Positions 1-6,043 of a stretch of 6,842 nucleotides of DNA are shown here, piece by piece; position 1 is the stretch's first letter; every line of letters starts with the position of its first letter. Position numbers and translations under genes: made by a program. This DNA is from JAWVZB01 sp033722375. Its GTDB lineage: Bacteria > Actinomycetota > Nitriliruptoria > Nitriliruptorales > Nitriliruptoraceae. The notes below the pieces were generated by a model. It was not told the origin of the DNA and did no database searches. It was given only the letters and a program-made list of their open reading frames with translations. The stretch is from assembly GCA_033722375.1 (NCBI GenBank), contig JAWVZB010000137.1, positions 1-6,842 on the forward strand, read 5' to 3'.

Positions 1-104
1 GGAGCATCGCGCCGTCCGCGCGCTCGGTTGGAGCCCTTCGACGTCGGCGCACGGCCGACCTCCGCTCCCGGATCAGCTGCCGAGCACACCACCCCAGAGC
101 GTCG

Positions 105-123
105 ACGGCCCCGGAAGGGCCGT
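105..123. terminator. hairpin, probable terminator
   Basis: Perfect 7-bp stem (ACGGCCC at 105-111, GGGCCGT at 117-123) with a 5-nt loop. On the plus strand it runs into a short pyrimidine stretch (TTCTC), which is mildly terminator-like. On the minus strand it lies about 145 nt downstream of the alpha/beta-hydrolase stop. It could serve a plus-strand gene ending before the window or act as a second terminator for the hydrolase. No poly-T tail is present, which is usual in high-GC actinobacteria. Confidence 0.4.
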
Positions 124-146
124 TCTCATCGAGCTCGGTTCTTCCT

Positions 147-173
147 CGGCCGGGGAGTCGGACTCCCCGGCCG
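147..173 (-). terminator. strong hairpin, probable terminator of the hydrolase gene
   Basis: Perfect inverted repeat: CGGCCGGGGAG (147-157) pairs with CTCCCCGGCCG (163-173). One more T-A pair (158/162) is possible, giving a 12-bp stem with a 3-nt loop. It lies about 93 nt past the hydrolase stop codon and is the strongest secondary structure at this end of the window. There is no T-run on either side, so it would act as a U-less or bidirectional terminator. The whole of 1-266 otherwise shows no gene I can support. Confidence 0.55.
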
Positions 174-266
174 CGAGGCGGATCCGGGTGTCGGGCGTGC
201 CGTCACCGGCGCCGTCGCCCGAGCCCGAGAGAAATCATGTCGCGGTTGCCGAAGCAGACCACAGGC

Positions 267-1013
267 TCATCCCGTGACGTCGGTCAGGAAGTCCCGGTAC
301 GCCGACAGCGCGCCGTCATGGGTGAGACTGCTGACGTGGTCGGCGGCCTCCAACGTGACGAGGTCGACACCGGCCTGCGCTGCGGTCTCGGTCATCCCCT
401 CGTACACCTCGTCCCGCTCTCCGCACAGCAGCAAGGTTGGCACGTCGAGCTGCTCGGGCACGTGCGACAGGTCCGGCCACGTCGACCTGAAATACGCCAG
501 GAGCGCCTCGACGTCGTTCTGCCGGTACAGCTCACCGAGCCAGTCCGGTACGTCCCACATCTGCGACAGCACTCCGACCACCGTGTCCAGCCCCTGCTCC
601 AGGAGCTGGACCATCTCGCCGGCGGAGTCGTCGCTGCCCCCTGCGTCGGCCCCGATCAGGCCCAGCGACGCGAGGCGGCCGGGAGCCACGTCCGCGACCC
701 CCCAGCCGAGCTTGGCTCCCATCGACCAGCCGAGGTAGTGGAAGTCGCCACCACCGCAGGCGTCGGCCACGGCGAGGACGTCACGCACCATCAGGCCCAT
801 CGCGTAGTCGTCGGGGTCGGTCGGCTTCGAACTCTCGCCGTGTCCCCGGGCGTCGAAGCGGACCACCTGGTGGTCTTCGGCGAGGCCGTCGACCCAACCC
901 GATCGGTCCCAGGCCTCCAGCCGCAATCCGCCGCCGTGGGCCAGCACGACCAGTGGCCCCTCCCCGTCCGACCGGTACCGAATCGTCACACCGCTGCTGT
1001 CGACCGTCGGCAT
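267..1013 (-). CDS. alpha/beta-fold hydrolase
   Basis: Cytoplasmic alpha/beta-hydrolase of 248 aa, a usual length for a single-domain member. Numbering here is from the ATG at 1013. Seen: the oxyanion-loop HGGG (residues 26-29), the DARGHGESSKP segment after strand 4 (54-64), the nucleophile elbow GWSMG with Ser97, the acid in GERDEV (Asp201), and the general base in ADHVSS (His226). So the Ser-Asp-His triad is complete. The region between about residues 123 and 188 would form a small cap. No signal peptide or membrane segment is evident. An in-frame GTG at 1037 would add 8 residues. I prefer the ATG at 1013 because GGAGG sits 5 nt upstream of it and family members usually begin just before the first strand. 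The family includes esterases, enol-lactonases, dehalogenases and peroxidases; the substrate cannot be told. It is divergent from the cupin gene, with about 250 bp between them. Confidence 0.9.
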   Translation of the reverse strand: MPTVDSSGVTIRYRSDGEGPLVVLAHGGGLRLEAWDRSGWVDGLAEDHQVVRFDARGHGESSKPTDPDDYAMGLMVRDVLAVADACGGGDFHYLGWSMGAKLGWGVADVAPGRLASLGLIGADAGGSDDSAGEMVQLLEQGLDTVVGVLSQMWDVPDWLGELYRQNDVEALLAYFRSTWPDLSHVPEQLDVPTLLLCGERDEVYEGMTETAAQAGVDLVTLEAADHVSSLTHDGALSAYRDFLTDVTG

Positions 1014-1252
1014 CACACCCTCCACCTTCGTCGCCACCGAGACTGGTGGGCCGTGGCATCCCGGTCAACTCTCCAGGGGACGCGGGCGTTCGCGAGCATC
1101 TCCTCCCCGATCCGTGGCGGCGCCTCGGCAGGACTGGGCGACGGACCTTCCCGTCCGCCTGTTCGCGGCCCTTCGGGAGGCCGCCGTCCGCACTGAGGTT
1201 CGGCCTGACGCGACCGAATCCGGTCCTCGAGCAACCTATGGTGATCGTGTGA

Positions 1253-1259
1253 GGTGATT
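1253..1259 (+). promoter_or_regulatory. Shine-Dalgarno site of the cupin gene
   Basis: The plus-strand segment GAGGTGATT ahead of the ATG at 1264 is a good SD match with about 6-7 nt spacing, and it fixes the cupin start. The 250 bp between the hydrolase and cupin starts must hold two divergent promoters. I see no convincing -35/-10 pair. A weak TATGGT at 1237-1242 is the only candidate -10 for the cupin. Confidence 0.5.
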
Positions 1260-1263
1260 CGAA

Positions 1264-1773
1264 ATGTCGGTTCCGAATTCCGAACCTTTCGTGGTCCAAC
1301 CCGGTGAAGGACGAGGTCCCTCGCCGATCACGACGATCTCCACGCCCGGGGGTGAGGGCAACGTCGCGGTGAAGCTCGACCGACACGACGGCGAGGGCTT
1401 CTCGATGACCGAGTACACCGCTCCTCCGGGGTTCGCGCCGCCTCCGGTCCTCCACCGCCACACGCGCGAGAGCGCCGGTGCCTACATCCTCGACGGCGAG
1501 CTGTCGATGTGGTTCGAGGGGGACGACGAGCCCCGCAAGCTCGGGCCGGGGACCTTCGTCTGGCTTCCCCGAGGCGCCTGGTTCCGTTGGGCCAACGAGA
1601 CCGAAGAACCTGTCCGCTGGTTGAACTTCTTCACCCCACCGGGATTCGACCACTTCTTCGCCGAGGTCGCCGCGGAGGTCACCGCGGCCGGCGGGCCATC
1701 GCCTGAGGTGATGGCCCGAGTCGTGCCCGAGGTCAGGGCTCGCTACGGCGACGAGGGTCATCCCGACGCCTGA
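1264..1773 (+). CDS. cupin-domain protein with incomplete metal-ligand set
   Basis: Single-domain cupin of 169 aa with no signal peptide or membrane segment. The cupin core spans about residues 45-125. Motif 1 reads P-x-x-x-HRHTRES-AGAYILDGEL, giving His64 and His66. The position where the canonical metal-binding Glu stands is Ala71. Motif 2 reads GPGTFVWLPRGAWFRWAN (94-111), where the usual His is Phe107. So only two of the four canonical ligands remain, while the structural Gly/Pro positions of both motifs are intact. It resembles the quercetin-dioxygenase-like or general cupin_2 group, but an oxygenase activity is doubtful. It could be a ligand-binding or isomerase-type cupin, or use an altered metal site. 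The C-terminal tail (126-169) is Glu/Ala/Val-rich and predicted helical. It converges with the dikinase operon and has its own SD. Confidence 0.85.
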   Translation: MSVPNSEPFVVQPGEGRGPSPITTISTPGGEGNVAVKLDRHDGEGFSMTEYTAPPGFAPPPVLHRHTRESAGAYILDGELSMWFEGDDEPRKLGPGTFVWLPRGAWFRWANETEEPVRWLNFFTPPGFDHFFAEVAAEVTAAGGPSPEVMARVVPEVRARYGDEGHPDA

Positions 1774-1971
1774 CGGCCGAGGTTCGACACCGGATCCCCG
1801 GAGGCGGTCGACCACCCCTCCGCGACCCCGAGACCGGCGACGGATTGGACGGCGCAGCGACACGCGAGCAGCGAGCCCCCCGACGGGCGCCAGGTCTCCC
1901 GCGAGCGCCATCGCCGTGAGCAGCGCCGTCCCATGCCACCTCGACGCATCGGACGAGTTCCTGCTCACCAC
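1758..1971 (-). pseudogene. possible frameshifted small gene, unknown
   Basis: This lies in the 258-bp gap between the cupin stop and the dikinase small-subunit stop. On the minus strand a GTG at 1971 opens a frame with high GC at third positions and a moderately hydrophobic stretch (ALLTAMALAGDLAPVGGLAA). Near 1850 the coding look moves to another frame, reading QSVAGLGVAEGWSTASGD and ending at the TGA at 1758, which would overlap the cupin 3' end by 16 bp. There is no SD before the GTG. I recognise no family. It could be a decayed short gene or chance open frames in GC-rich DNA; the latter is at least as likely. No clear terminator hairpin was seen in this gap. Confidence 0.18.
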
Positions 1972-2031
1972 GGGAGCCGGGACCAGCGATCGCAGGAATC
2001 AGCCAGGAGACCACCTGCGGCGTCGGAAGCC

Positions 2032-2973
2032 TCAACCCTCCGGCAGTGAAGTGATCGGGCGACACTGGAGGAGATACAGCTCACCGTCGTGATACGCGCA
2101 CTCCAGGTCCACCGGCCGACCCGTCTCCGCTTCCAGCTCGATGGCGAGCCGCGCGAGCTCGGTGCACTGCTCGAGGTCGAGGGCCGGTTGGGTGCGCCGG
2201 GCCTGGGGTACGGCCACCTCCCGGGTGCCGCGGCGCGCCGGGGCCACCATCACGTCCTTGTCGGCGATCTCGCGATCGATGACCTCGACCGGTTGCCTGG
2301 ACAGCCGGTAGGTGTCGGGGGTGACCGTGCCGGCGACCACCGCCTCGCCGAGTCCCCAGCTTGCGTTGATGAGGACCTCGTCGCGACTGCCGGTGACTGG
2401 ATCGGCGCTGAACACCACCGCAGAAACATCCGCGTCGACGAGCCGCTGGACGAGCACCGCCATGCGCGCCGGGTCCTCTGTGCGCCCGTCCGCACGGTCC
2501 CCGGCCCCGGCCCGGTCGCGAGCGGCACGGTAGGCCCGCGCCCGATCGGCGTCCACCGACTGGCAGCAGGCCAGCACGGCGTCCGCGACCGCGCCGATGC
2601 CGACCGCGTTGAGGACCGTGTCGTGCTGGCCCGCGAACGACGCGTCCGCGGAGTCCTCGCCGGGCGCGGAGGAACGCACCGCGACCGGGGGTCGGCGCCA
2701 CCAGCTGTCCGCGAGCCGGCGGTAGGCCGGTCGCAGCCCGTGGCGGAGATCCGGTGGGCGGAGCTCCTCGGACCGCAGCCGTCGGTGAACCTCGACCGGC
2801 AGGCAGAACCCGTCGGGCACCGGCCAGCGCGCGGCCAGCCGGCTGAGGGCGGCCGCCTTCCCGCCGACCCGGCGGGGGTCGTCGCAGCCTGGCTCGCCGA
2901 GCCACAGGACGGGCAGGTCCCCAGGGTCCGGTCCCGCACCGCGGATCCGCCGCAGCAGGTGTTGGAACTTCAC
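2032..2973 (-). CDS. PEP/pyruvate-binding (ATP-grasp) subunit of a split dikinase
   Basis: This 313-aa protein corresponds to the N-terminal nucleotide-binding domain of PEP synthase, pyruvate phosphate dikinase and rifampicin phosphotransferase, here encoded alone. Seen: the Gly-Gly-Lys segment VGGKAAALSRL (Lys39), the ATP-loop VRSSAPGEDS followed by ASFAGQHDT (99-119), MAVLVQRLVDADVSAVVFS (171-189), ADPVTGSRDEVLINASWGLG (190-209), VAGTVTPDTY, and the C-terminal DLEC..DGELYLLQCRPIT (289-308), the end signature of the family. By family knowledge it binds ATP and passes the beta-phosphate to a histidine on a swivelling domain; that domain is on the upstream protein. The GTG start at 2973 overlaps the upstream TGA (GTGA), with AGGGAGAGG about 11 nt upstream, so the two are translationally coupled. 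Length and domain match the smaller (ATP-binding) subunit of phenylphosphate synthase. The substrate is unknown. Confidence 0.88.
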   Translation of the reverse strand: MKFQHLLRRIRGAGPDPGDLPVLWLGEPGCDDPRRVGGKAAALSRLAARWPVPDGFCLPVEVHRRLRSEELRPPDLRHGLRPAYRRLADSWWRRPPVAVRSSAPGEDSADASFAGQHDTVLNAVGIGAVADAVLACCQSVDADRARAYRAARDRAGAGDRADGRTEDPARMAVLVQRLVDADVSAVVFSADPVTGSRDEVLINASWGLGEAVVAGTVTPDTYRLSRQPVEVIDREIADKDVMVAPARRGTREVAVPQARRTQPALDLEQCTELARLAIELEAETGRPVDLECAYHDGELYLLQCRPITSLPEG

Positions 2974-4679
2974 CGGATCACGACCTCTCCCTCGGACCCG
3001 TCGACGACGACGGTGGCGCCGTCGGGGATCTCGGCGGTCGCCTCCCCGGTCGCAACCACGCAGGGGATGCCCGCCTCACGAGCCACGATCGCTGCGTGCG
3101 ACAGCGGCCCCCCGCGGTTGGTGACGATCGCACCGAGCAGTGGCAGGGCAACGTTGAAGGCCTCTGAGGTGGTCCGGGCGACCAGCACGTCGCCATGCTC
3201 GATTCGGTCGAGCTCCGAGGGGCCGATGACCACCCGGGCAGTCCCCTCGTAGCGGCCGGGGCTGGCGGCCCTGCCACGGAGGACGCCGCCGTCGGTTCGA
3301 TCGCCCTCTCTCCCGAGGAACCCGCTGATCTGTGCGAAGATCGCCATGTTCGCCTCGCGCAGCCCGGAGGGCAGCACCTCGATGGGCGGGGGGTCGCTCG
3401 GCTCCCCGCCGAGCGACGCCGGGGCGTCGTGGTCGGCGTGCGTTTCACGGAACTCGGCCCGGCGCGCCAACTCTTCGGCGGCCGGGCCGCCGTTGCCCGT
3501 GGCGAGCGCAGTGACCTCGTCGCTGGTGGCCTCGATGAGGTGGACCGGTTCGGCCAGCCGGTCACGACCTGCCAGGCGGCGCCCGAGCTCCAACAGCGCC
3601 TGGCGGAAGATCCCTGCGGCCCACACGTCGGCGTAGACCGACCGCTCGTCGCGCATCCGGTAGGTGGCCAGCGTGTCGTCGAGCAGTTCGTCGAACCGGT
3701 GGCGGTGCTCCTGGGGGACCGTGGCACGTACGGCCGCCGCACGCTCGCGGACACGATGCTGGTCCGGCTCCTCCGAACCCTCGACGGCCGAGCGGATCGT
3801 GCGCACCATCAGCGCCGGCACCTCGACCAGCGTCGGGTTGCCATGCTCGATGGAGTCGCCCACGAGCCGGTACCCGACCGTCTCGAGGTACTCGCGGTAG
3901 GCGGCCCCGACCCGCCCGTCGCCCGTCTCGAGCCGCCGCAAGACGTCTTCGGGTTCGCCGTCGAGGGCGCCGCTCAGCTCCGCATCGTCGCGGATCGCCT
4001 CGGCCAACCGTCGGAGGTGTTCGGAGCGGCCCGAGGACACCGGTGAAGCCCCCTCCAGCAGATCGAGCACGGGCGCCGAATCACCGGTCCACTCCTCCAT
4101 GGCGACCAGCAGCAGCCCGATCGGCAGCATGCCACCGTTGTAGCGGTGGTGAATCCCGATGAATCGGCGCAGATCCTCCCGGCACTCGTCCACGTGTGCG
4201 AGCAGTGCGTCGTCGTCCAGCGCGGCCCTGTCCACGGCCGCGTTGGCGCGGTTGTCGGCCACGATCTGCGGCTTGGCCTCCTGCTCCCATTCCTCGAGGT
4301 CGTCGAGCCACAGCCGCTGTTCGATGGCCCGTCGCGCGGCCGCCCGGCGTTCGCGGAGGGCCGGATGGAGACGGGACAGGAGCCAGAAGACCGGCTTGGG
4401 AGGTGGGCCGGAGGACCCGCCGTCGCCGGGCTCGCCGACCGCGTGCATACGGGCGTAGCCGAACCCGTCCACGAAGGCGGTCTCGAAGTAGTCGAGCAGG
4501 AGTCCGTACCGGCTCGTCCACTCCCGCACGTAGGGGACCGTGGCCTCCGGGTAGATCTCGGCGTAGCTCGCCGGGACCGGTCGCGGCCAGTGGTCTTCGT
4601 CCCGCTGCCACACCCCGGGTCCCGGCGCTTCGAACGTCGGCACCTCGCCCCGGGGGATCGCGATCTTCGCCGTATCCAT
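2970..4679 (-). CDS. PEP-utilising-enzyme (phosphohistidine + substrate-binding) subunit of a split dikinase
   Basis: 569 aa from the ATG at 4679, which has GGAGG 7 nt upstream. An in-frame ATG at 4712 would add 11 residues but lacks an SD. The C-terminal ~105 residues (464-569) are the mobile swivelling domain, with RGRAASPGRYEGTARVV, then GDVLVARTTSEAFNVALPLL, then GGPLSHAAIVAREAGIPCVV. His528 in that last motif is the phosphohistidine. The upstream ~460 residues match the mostly helical substrate-binding region of rifampicin-phosphotransferase-type enzymes (for example HHRYNGGMLPIGLLL at 177-191 and EYLETVGYRLVGD near 263-275). No ATP-grasp domain is present; the next gene supplies it. The expected overall reaction is ATP + substrate + H2O giving AMP + Pi + phosphorylated substrate. 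The layout equals the large subunit of phenylphosphate synthase. Phenol, an antibiotic or another hydroxylated compound could be the acceptor; the sequence does not decide. It is the first gene of the operon and divergent from a TetR gene. Confidence 0.87.
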   Translation of the reverse strand: MDTAKIAIPRGEVPTFEAPGPGVWQRDEDHWPRPVPASYAEIYPEATVPYVREWTSRYGLLLDYFETAFVDGFGYARMHAVGEPGDGGSSGPPPKPVFWLLSRLHPALRERRAAARRAIEQRLWLDDLEEWEQEAKPQIVADNRANAAVDRAALDDDALLAHVDECREDLRRFIGIHHRYNGGMLPIGLLLVAMEEWTGDSAPVLDLLEGASPVSSGRSEHLRRLAEAIRDDAELSGALDGEPEDVLRRLETGDGRVGAAYREYLETVGYRLVGDSIEHGNPTLVEVPALMVRTIRSAVEGSEEPDQHRVRERAAAVRATVPQEHRHRFDELLDDTLATYRMRDERSVYADVWAAGIFRQALLELGRRLAGRDRLAEPVHLIEATSDEVTALATGNGGPAAEELARRAEFRETHADHDAPASLGGEPSDPPPIEVLPSGLREANMAIFAQISGFLGREGDRTDGGVLRGRAASPGRYEGTARVVIGPSELDRIEHGDVLVARTTSEAFNVALPLLGAIVTNRGGPLSHAAIVAREAGIPCVVATGEATAEIPDGATVVVDGSEGEVVIR

Positions 4680-4685
4680 GAGCGC

Positions 4686-4690
4686 ACCTC
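4686..4690 (-). promoter_or_regulatory. Shine-Dalgarno site deciding the large-subunit start
   Basis: On the minus strand GGAGG precedes the ATG at 4679 with a 7-nt spacer. This is why the shorter start is chosen over the upstream in-frame ATG at 4712, which also lies inside the likely promoter/leader region. Confidence 0.7.
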
Positions 4691-4718
4691 CACGTGCTCC
4701 GACACACGACATCTACTT

Positions 4719-4760
4719 TAGTGGCTCTGTAATGAATTCGTAGTTGCTACAGGGTCGCTA
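4719..4760. promoter_or_regulatory. imperfect inverted repeat, candidate TetR operator in divergent promoter region
   Basis: The only AT-richer stretch of the 123-bp region between the divergent dikinase and TetR starts. Left arm TAGTGGCTCTGTA (4719-4731) and right arm TACAGGGTCGCTA (4748-4760) are reverse complements at 10 of 13 positions, separated by 16 nt. Inside lies a second, smaller palindrome GTAG-TTG-CTAC (4740-4750) and a GAATTC core (4734-4739). TetR regulators usually bind such repeats in the intergenic region shared with a divergent target. No clear consensus -35/-10 was found; on the minus strand TAAAGT or TAGATG in 4709-4721 could be a -10. Binding by the neighbouring regulator is inference. 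Confidence 0.5.
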
Positions 4761-4802
4761 CGCTGTCCGGCAACGACCCCCGACGACCCCGATGAGCCGA
4801 TC

Positions 4803-5414
4803 GTGACCGACGACACCCGGGCCCGCACCTACCACAGCCCGCTACGCGAGCTGCAGGCCCAGCGCACCCGCCACGCGATCCTGGAGGCCGGGGCGCAGAT
4901 CATCGACGAGGACGGGCTCGTCGACTTCTCCATGCGCGATGTCGCCGAGCGAGCGGGGGTCTCGGAACGTACGGTCTACAACCATTTCGCGAACCGCCAG
5001 GCGCTGCTGGACGGACTCGCCGACTACGTCGACGACCGGCTCCGCGAACTCGACCTTCAGTCCGACCCGCGCGACGTCGACGACTTCACCCCACGGATCG
5101 TCGCCATCATGAAGGCCTTCGAGGACATCGGCGCACCCGCCCGAGCCATGGCCCGCCTGACCACCGCCCAGGGCACCCGCTCCTCTGCTGCCCGCGAACG
5201 CACCCAGCAGTTCCGCGAACGCTTCGCCCACGTGCTCGACCGCCTTCCGGACAACGAAGCCGACCGCGCCTTCGCGATCCTCCGCCACGTCGTCAGCTCC
5301 ACGACCTGGCTCGCGCTCCGCGACGAGTTCGACCTCGATCCCCACGACGCCGCCGAGGCGATCGGCTGGGCGCTCGACACGCTTCTTCGGGATCTCGACG
5401 GCCGAGCCGGGTAG
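4803..5414 (+). CDS. TetR/AcrR-family transcriptional regulator
   Basis: A 203-aa DNA-binding repressor, the usual length for this family. The N-terminal three-helix DNA-binding domain spans about residues 18-72: QRTRHAILEAGAQIIDEDG, then the helix-turn-helix FSMRDVAERAGVSERTVYNHF (42-62) followed by ANRQALLDGL. Residues 73-203 form the variable ligand-binding and dimerisation part, helical and acidic, with no domain I can name. The start is GTG at 4803. There is no good SD (only GATGAG about 7 nt upstream), so the transcript may be leaderless or weakly translated. An ATG at 4792 is out of frame. It is divergent from the split dikinase operon, which is therefore its most likely target, together with itself. 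The inducer is unknown but would plausibly be the dikinase substrate or product. Alternatively it may control a distant efflux or catabolic gene. Confidence 0.93.
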   Translation: MTDDTRARTYHSPLRELQAQRTRHAILEAGAQIIDEDGLVDFSMRDVAERAGVSERTVYNHFANRQALLDGLADYVDDRLRELDLQSDPRDVDDFTPRIVAIMKAFEDIGAPARAMARLTTAQGTRSSAARERTQQFRERFAHVLDRLPDNEADRAFAILRHVVSSTTWLALRDEFDLDPHDAAEAIGWALDTLLRDLDGRAG

Positions 5415-5430
5415 CCCCCCTCGGCCGTCG
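5396..5430 (+). terminator. terminator hairpin straddling the TetR stop codon
   Basis: CGACGGCCGAG (5396-5406) pairs perfectly with CTCGGCCGTCG (5420-5430). The 13-nt loop contains the TAG stop (5412-5414), and GGG/CCC pairing within the loop could lengthen the stem. The tail is TTGCCCCG, with no real T-run. The left arm encodes the last codons of the regulator, so coding and terminator sequence overlap. Confidence 0.65.
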
Positions 5431-5451
5431 TTGCCCCGCGTTCGGGCACCC

Positions 5452-5665
5452 CTACCTCGGCAACCGCACGTCTCTGGACGGCGCCGCTGACCGTGCCCGA
5501 CGGTCGCGGACGAGCGCCATGGTGGTGACGGCCAACGCGCCAACGTAGAGGGCCGATCCGATCCCGGTCTCCACCACCGAGACGTGGCCGGGGACGATCT
5601 GCGAACACGAACGCGAGATCCACGATGCCCAGCACCACCCCGTTGAGCCAGTGGCCCAGCGCGGC
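5452..5665 (-). pseudogene. frameshifted C-terminal relic of a small membrane protein
   Basis: On the minus strand one frame reads LGHWLNGVVLGIVDLAFVFAD. From about position 5600 the next frame continues IVPGHVSVVETGIGSALYVG then ALAVTTMALVRDRR and ends at a TAG (5452-5454) after RLPR. Both pieces have high GC at third positions, each holds a hydrophobic segment, and they join sensibly if two bases were lost (or one gained) at 5597-5602. No start codon or SD was seen upstream; instead the sequence there looks like the tail of a plus-strand gene. I do not recognise the family. It is most likely a decayed gene end with two transmembrane helices. A sequencing indel would not restore a full gene, because the N-terminus is missing. 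Confidence 0.4.
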
Positions 5666-5734
5666 TGGAACCGGGACACCTACGTGCAGCAGATGACCCG
5701 GACGGTCGAACGGACGCTGCTCTCCCCGCACTGA
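5642..5734 (+). pseudogene. C-terminal relic of a plus-strand gene
   Basis: This plus-strand frame ends VAQRGWNRDTYVQQMTRTV-ERTLLSPH-stop (TGA at 5732-5734). Codons have GC third positions and the composition resembles the last helices of a regulator or similar soluble protein. The frame loses coding character upstream of about 5642, where the minus-strand membrane relic takes over, so the N-terminal part is missing. The family is not identified. A TetR-like C-terminus is possible but not demonstrated. Confidence 0.3.
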
Positions 5735-5938
5735 GCGCCTTCGACCGCTCTACGCCTTGCACCCGTTCGTTACGACGGTGGGACTCCCAATCCGCCTCTC
5801 CTGAAGTCGAGGGACGGAACGGTCGCCTGGCGCGAGCCCTCGCAGGCCCGGGGAGGTCCACAGCACCCCGTGACGGACGGGCGCCCCGAACACCCTGACG
5901 CGAACCCCCTCCTGCGAACCGAAGGTCCCCTGAACACG
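5735..5938. other. intergenic, no gene recognised
   Basis: Between the two relics and the hairpins behind tmRNA I find no ORF with a credible start, SD or recognisable protein, and no tRNA-like arms. Minus-strand open frames here are arginine- and glycine-rich and look like chance frames in GC-rich DNA. It may contain further degraded gene debris. Confidence 0.5.
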
Positions 5939-5966
5939 CCGAACGGCCCCCGAGAGGGCCGTTCGG
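5939..5966. terminator. strong bidirectional hairpin downstream of tmRNA
   Basis: CCGAACGGCCC (5939-5949) pairs perfectly over 11 bp with GGGCCGTTCGG (5956-5966) across a 6-nt loop. It is the most stable hairpin of the stretch between the TetR and tmRNA genes. It has no T-run on either strand. It probably blocks transcription leaving tmRNA or entering from the other side. Confidence 0.55.
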
Positions 5967-5975
5967 TCGTCACGT

Positions 5976-6043
5976 GCGAACGACGCGGACGGACCTGGCG
6001 GTCCGTGACTGGGTGGTTGGGTGGAGGTGCGGGGAGTCGAACC
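5976..6043 (-). repeat. second copy of tmRNA 3' end plus terminator (copy 1)
   Basis: Direct repeat of 6085-6144 with two mismatches and an 8-nt insertion (a second GGTGG unit). In tmRNA orientation it starts at GGTTCGACTCCCCG, the T-loop and 3' T-stem strand, carries CACCTCCACC unchanged, and runs on through the terminator hairpin (5989-6006, 7-bp stem) to GTTCGC. Upstream of GGTTCGAC the identity with tmRNA stops abruptly, so the 5' strand of the T-stem is absent. This is what an attachment-site duplication or a partial tandem duplication of the gene end would leave. Confidence 0.8.

Noticed and set aside
2..277. Plus-strand frame open from the window edge to a TGA at 275, with fairly GC-rich third positions.
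   Set aside because: It has no start in the window, low-complexity Pro/Ser/Ala content, contains both hairpins and runs into the end of the hydrolase gene. No recognisable protein; cannot be supported without upstream sequence.
1013..1234. Minus-strand 73-aa frame whose TGA overlaps the hydrolase ATG, suggesting a coupled leader gene.
   Set aside because: Arg/Pro-rich translation with shadow-like codon use and no SD. The overlap is probably accidental.
781..1971. Long minus-strand open frame of nearly 400 codons.
   Set aside because: It lies antisense to the clear cupin gene and out of frame over the hydrolase; most of its translation is Arg/Gly-rich shadow. Only its first ~40 codons look coding and are treated separately.
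2089..3252. Long plus-strand frame opposite the dikinase genes.
   Set aside because: Antisense shadow in GC-rich DNA; the minus strand carries all family motifs.
4680..4802. Possible rifamycin-associated element upstream of the dikinase, as found before some rifampicin-resistance genes.
   Set aside because: No GC-rich 19-bp inverted repeat of that kind is visible; the repeat present is different and AT-richer.
4842..5861. Long minus-strand frame opposite the TetR gene.
   Set aside because: Antisense shadow; the plus strand holds the complete TetR domain. Only the short membrane-like stretch around 5452-5665 has independent coding character.
5735..5938. Search for a tRNA gene near tmRNA.
   Set aside because: No T-arm or anticodon-arm pattern could be fitted on either strand.
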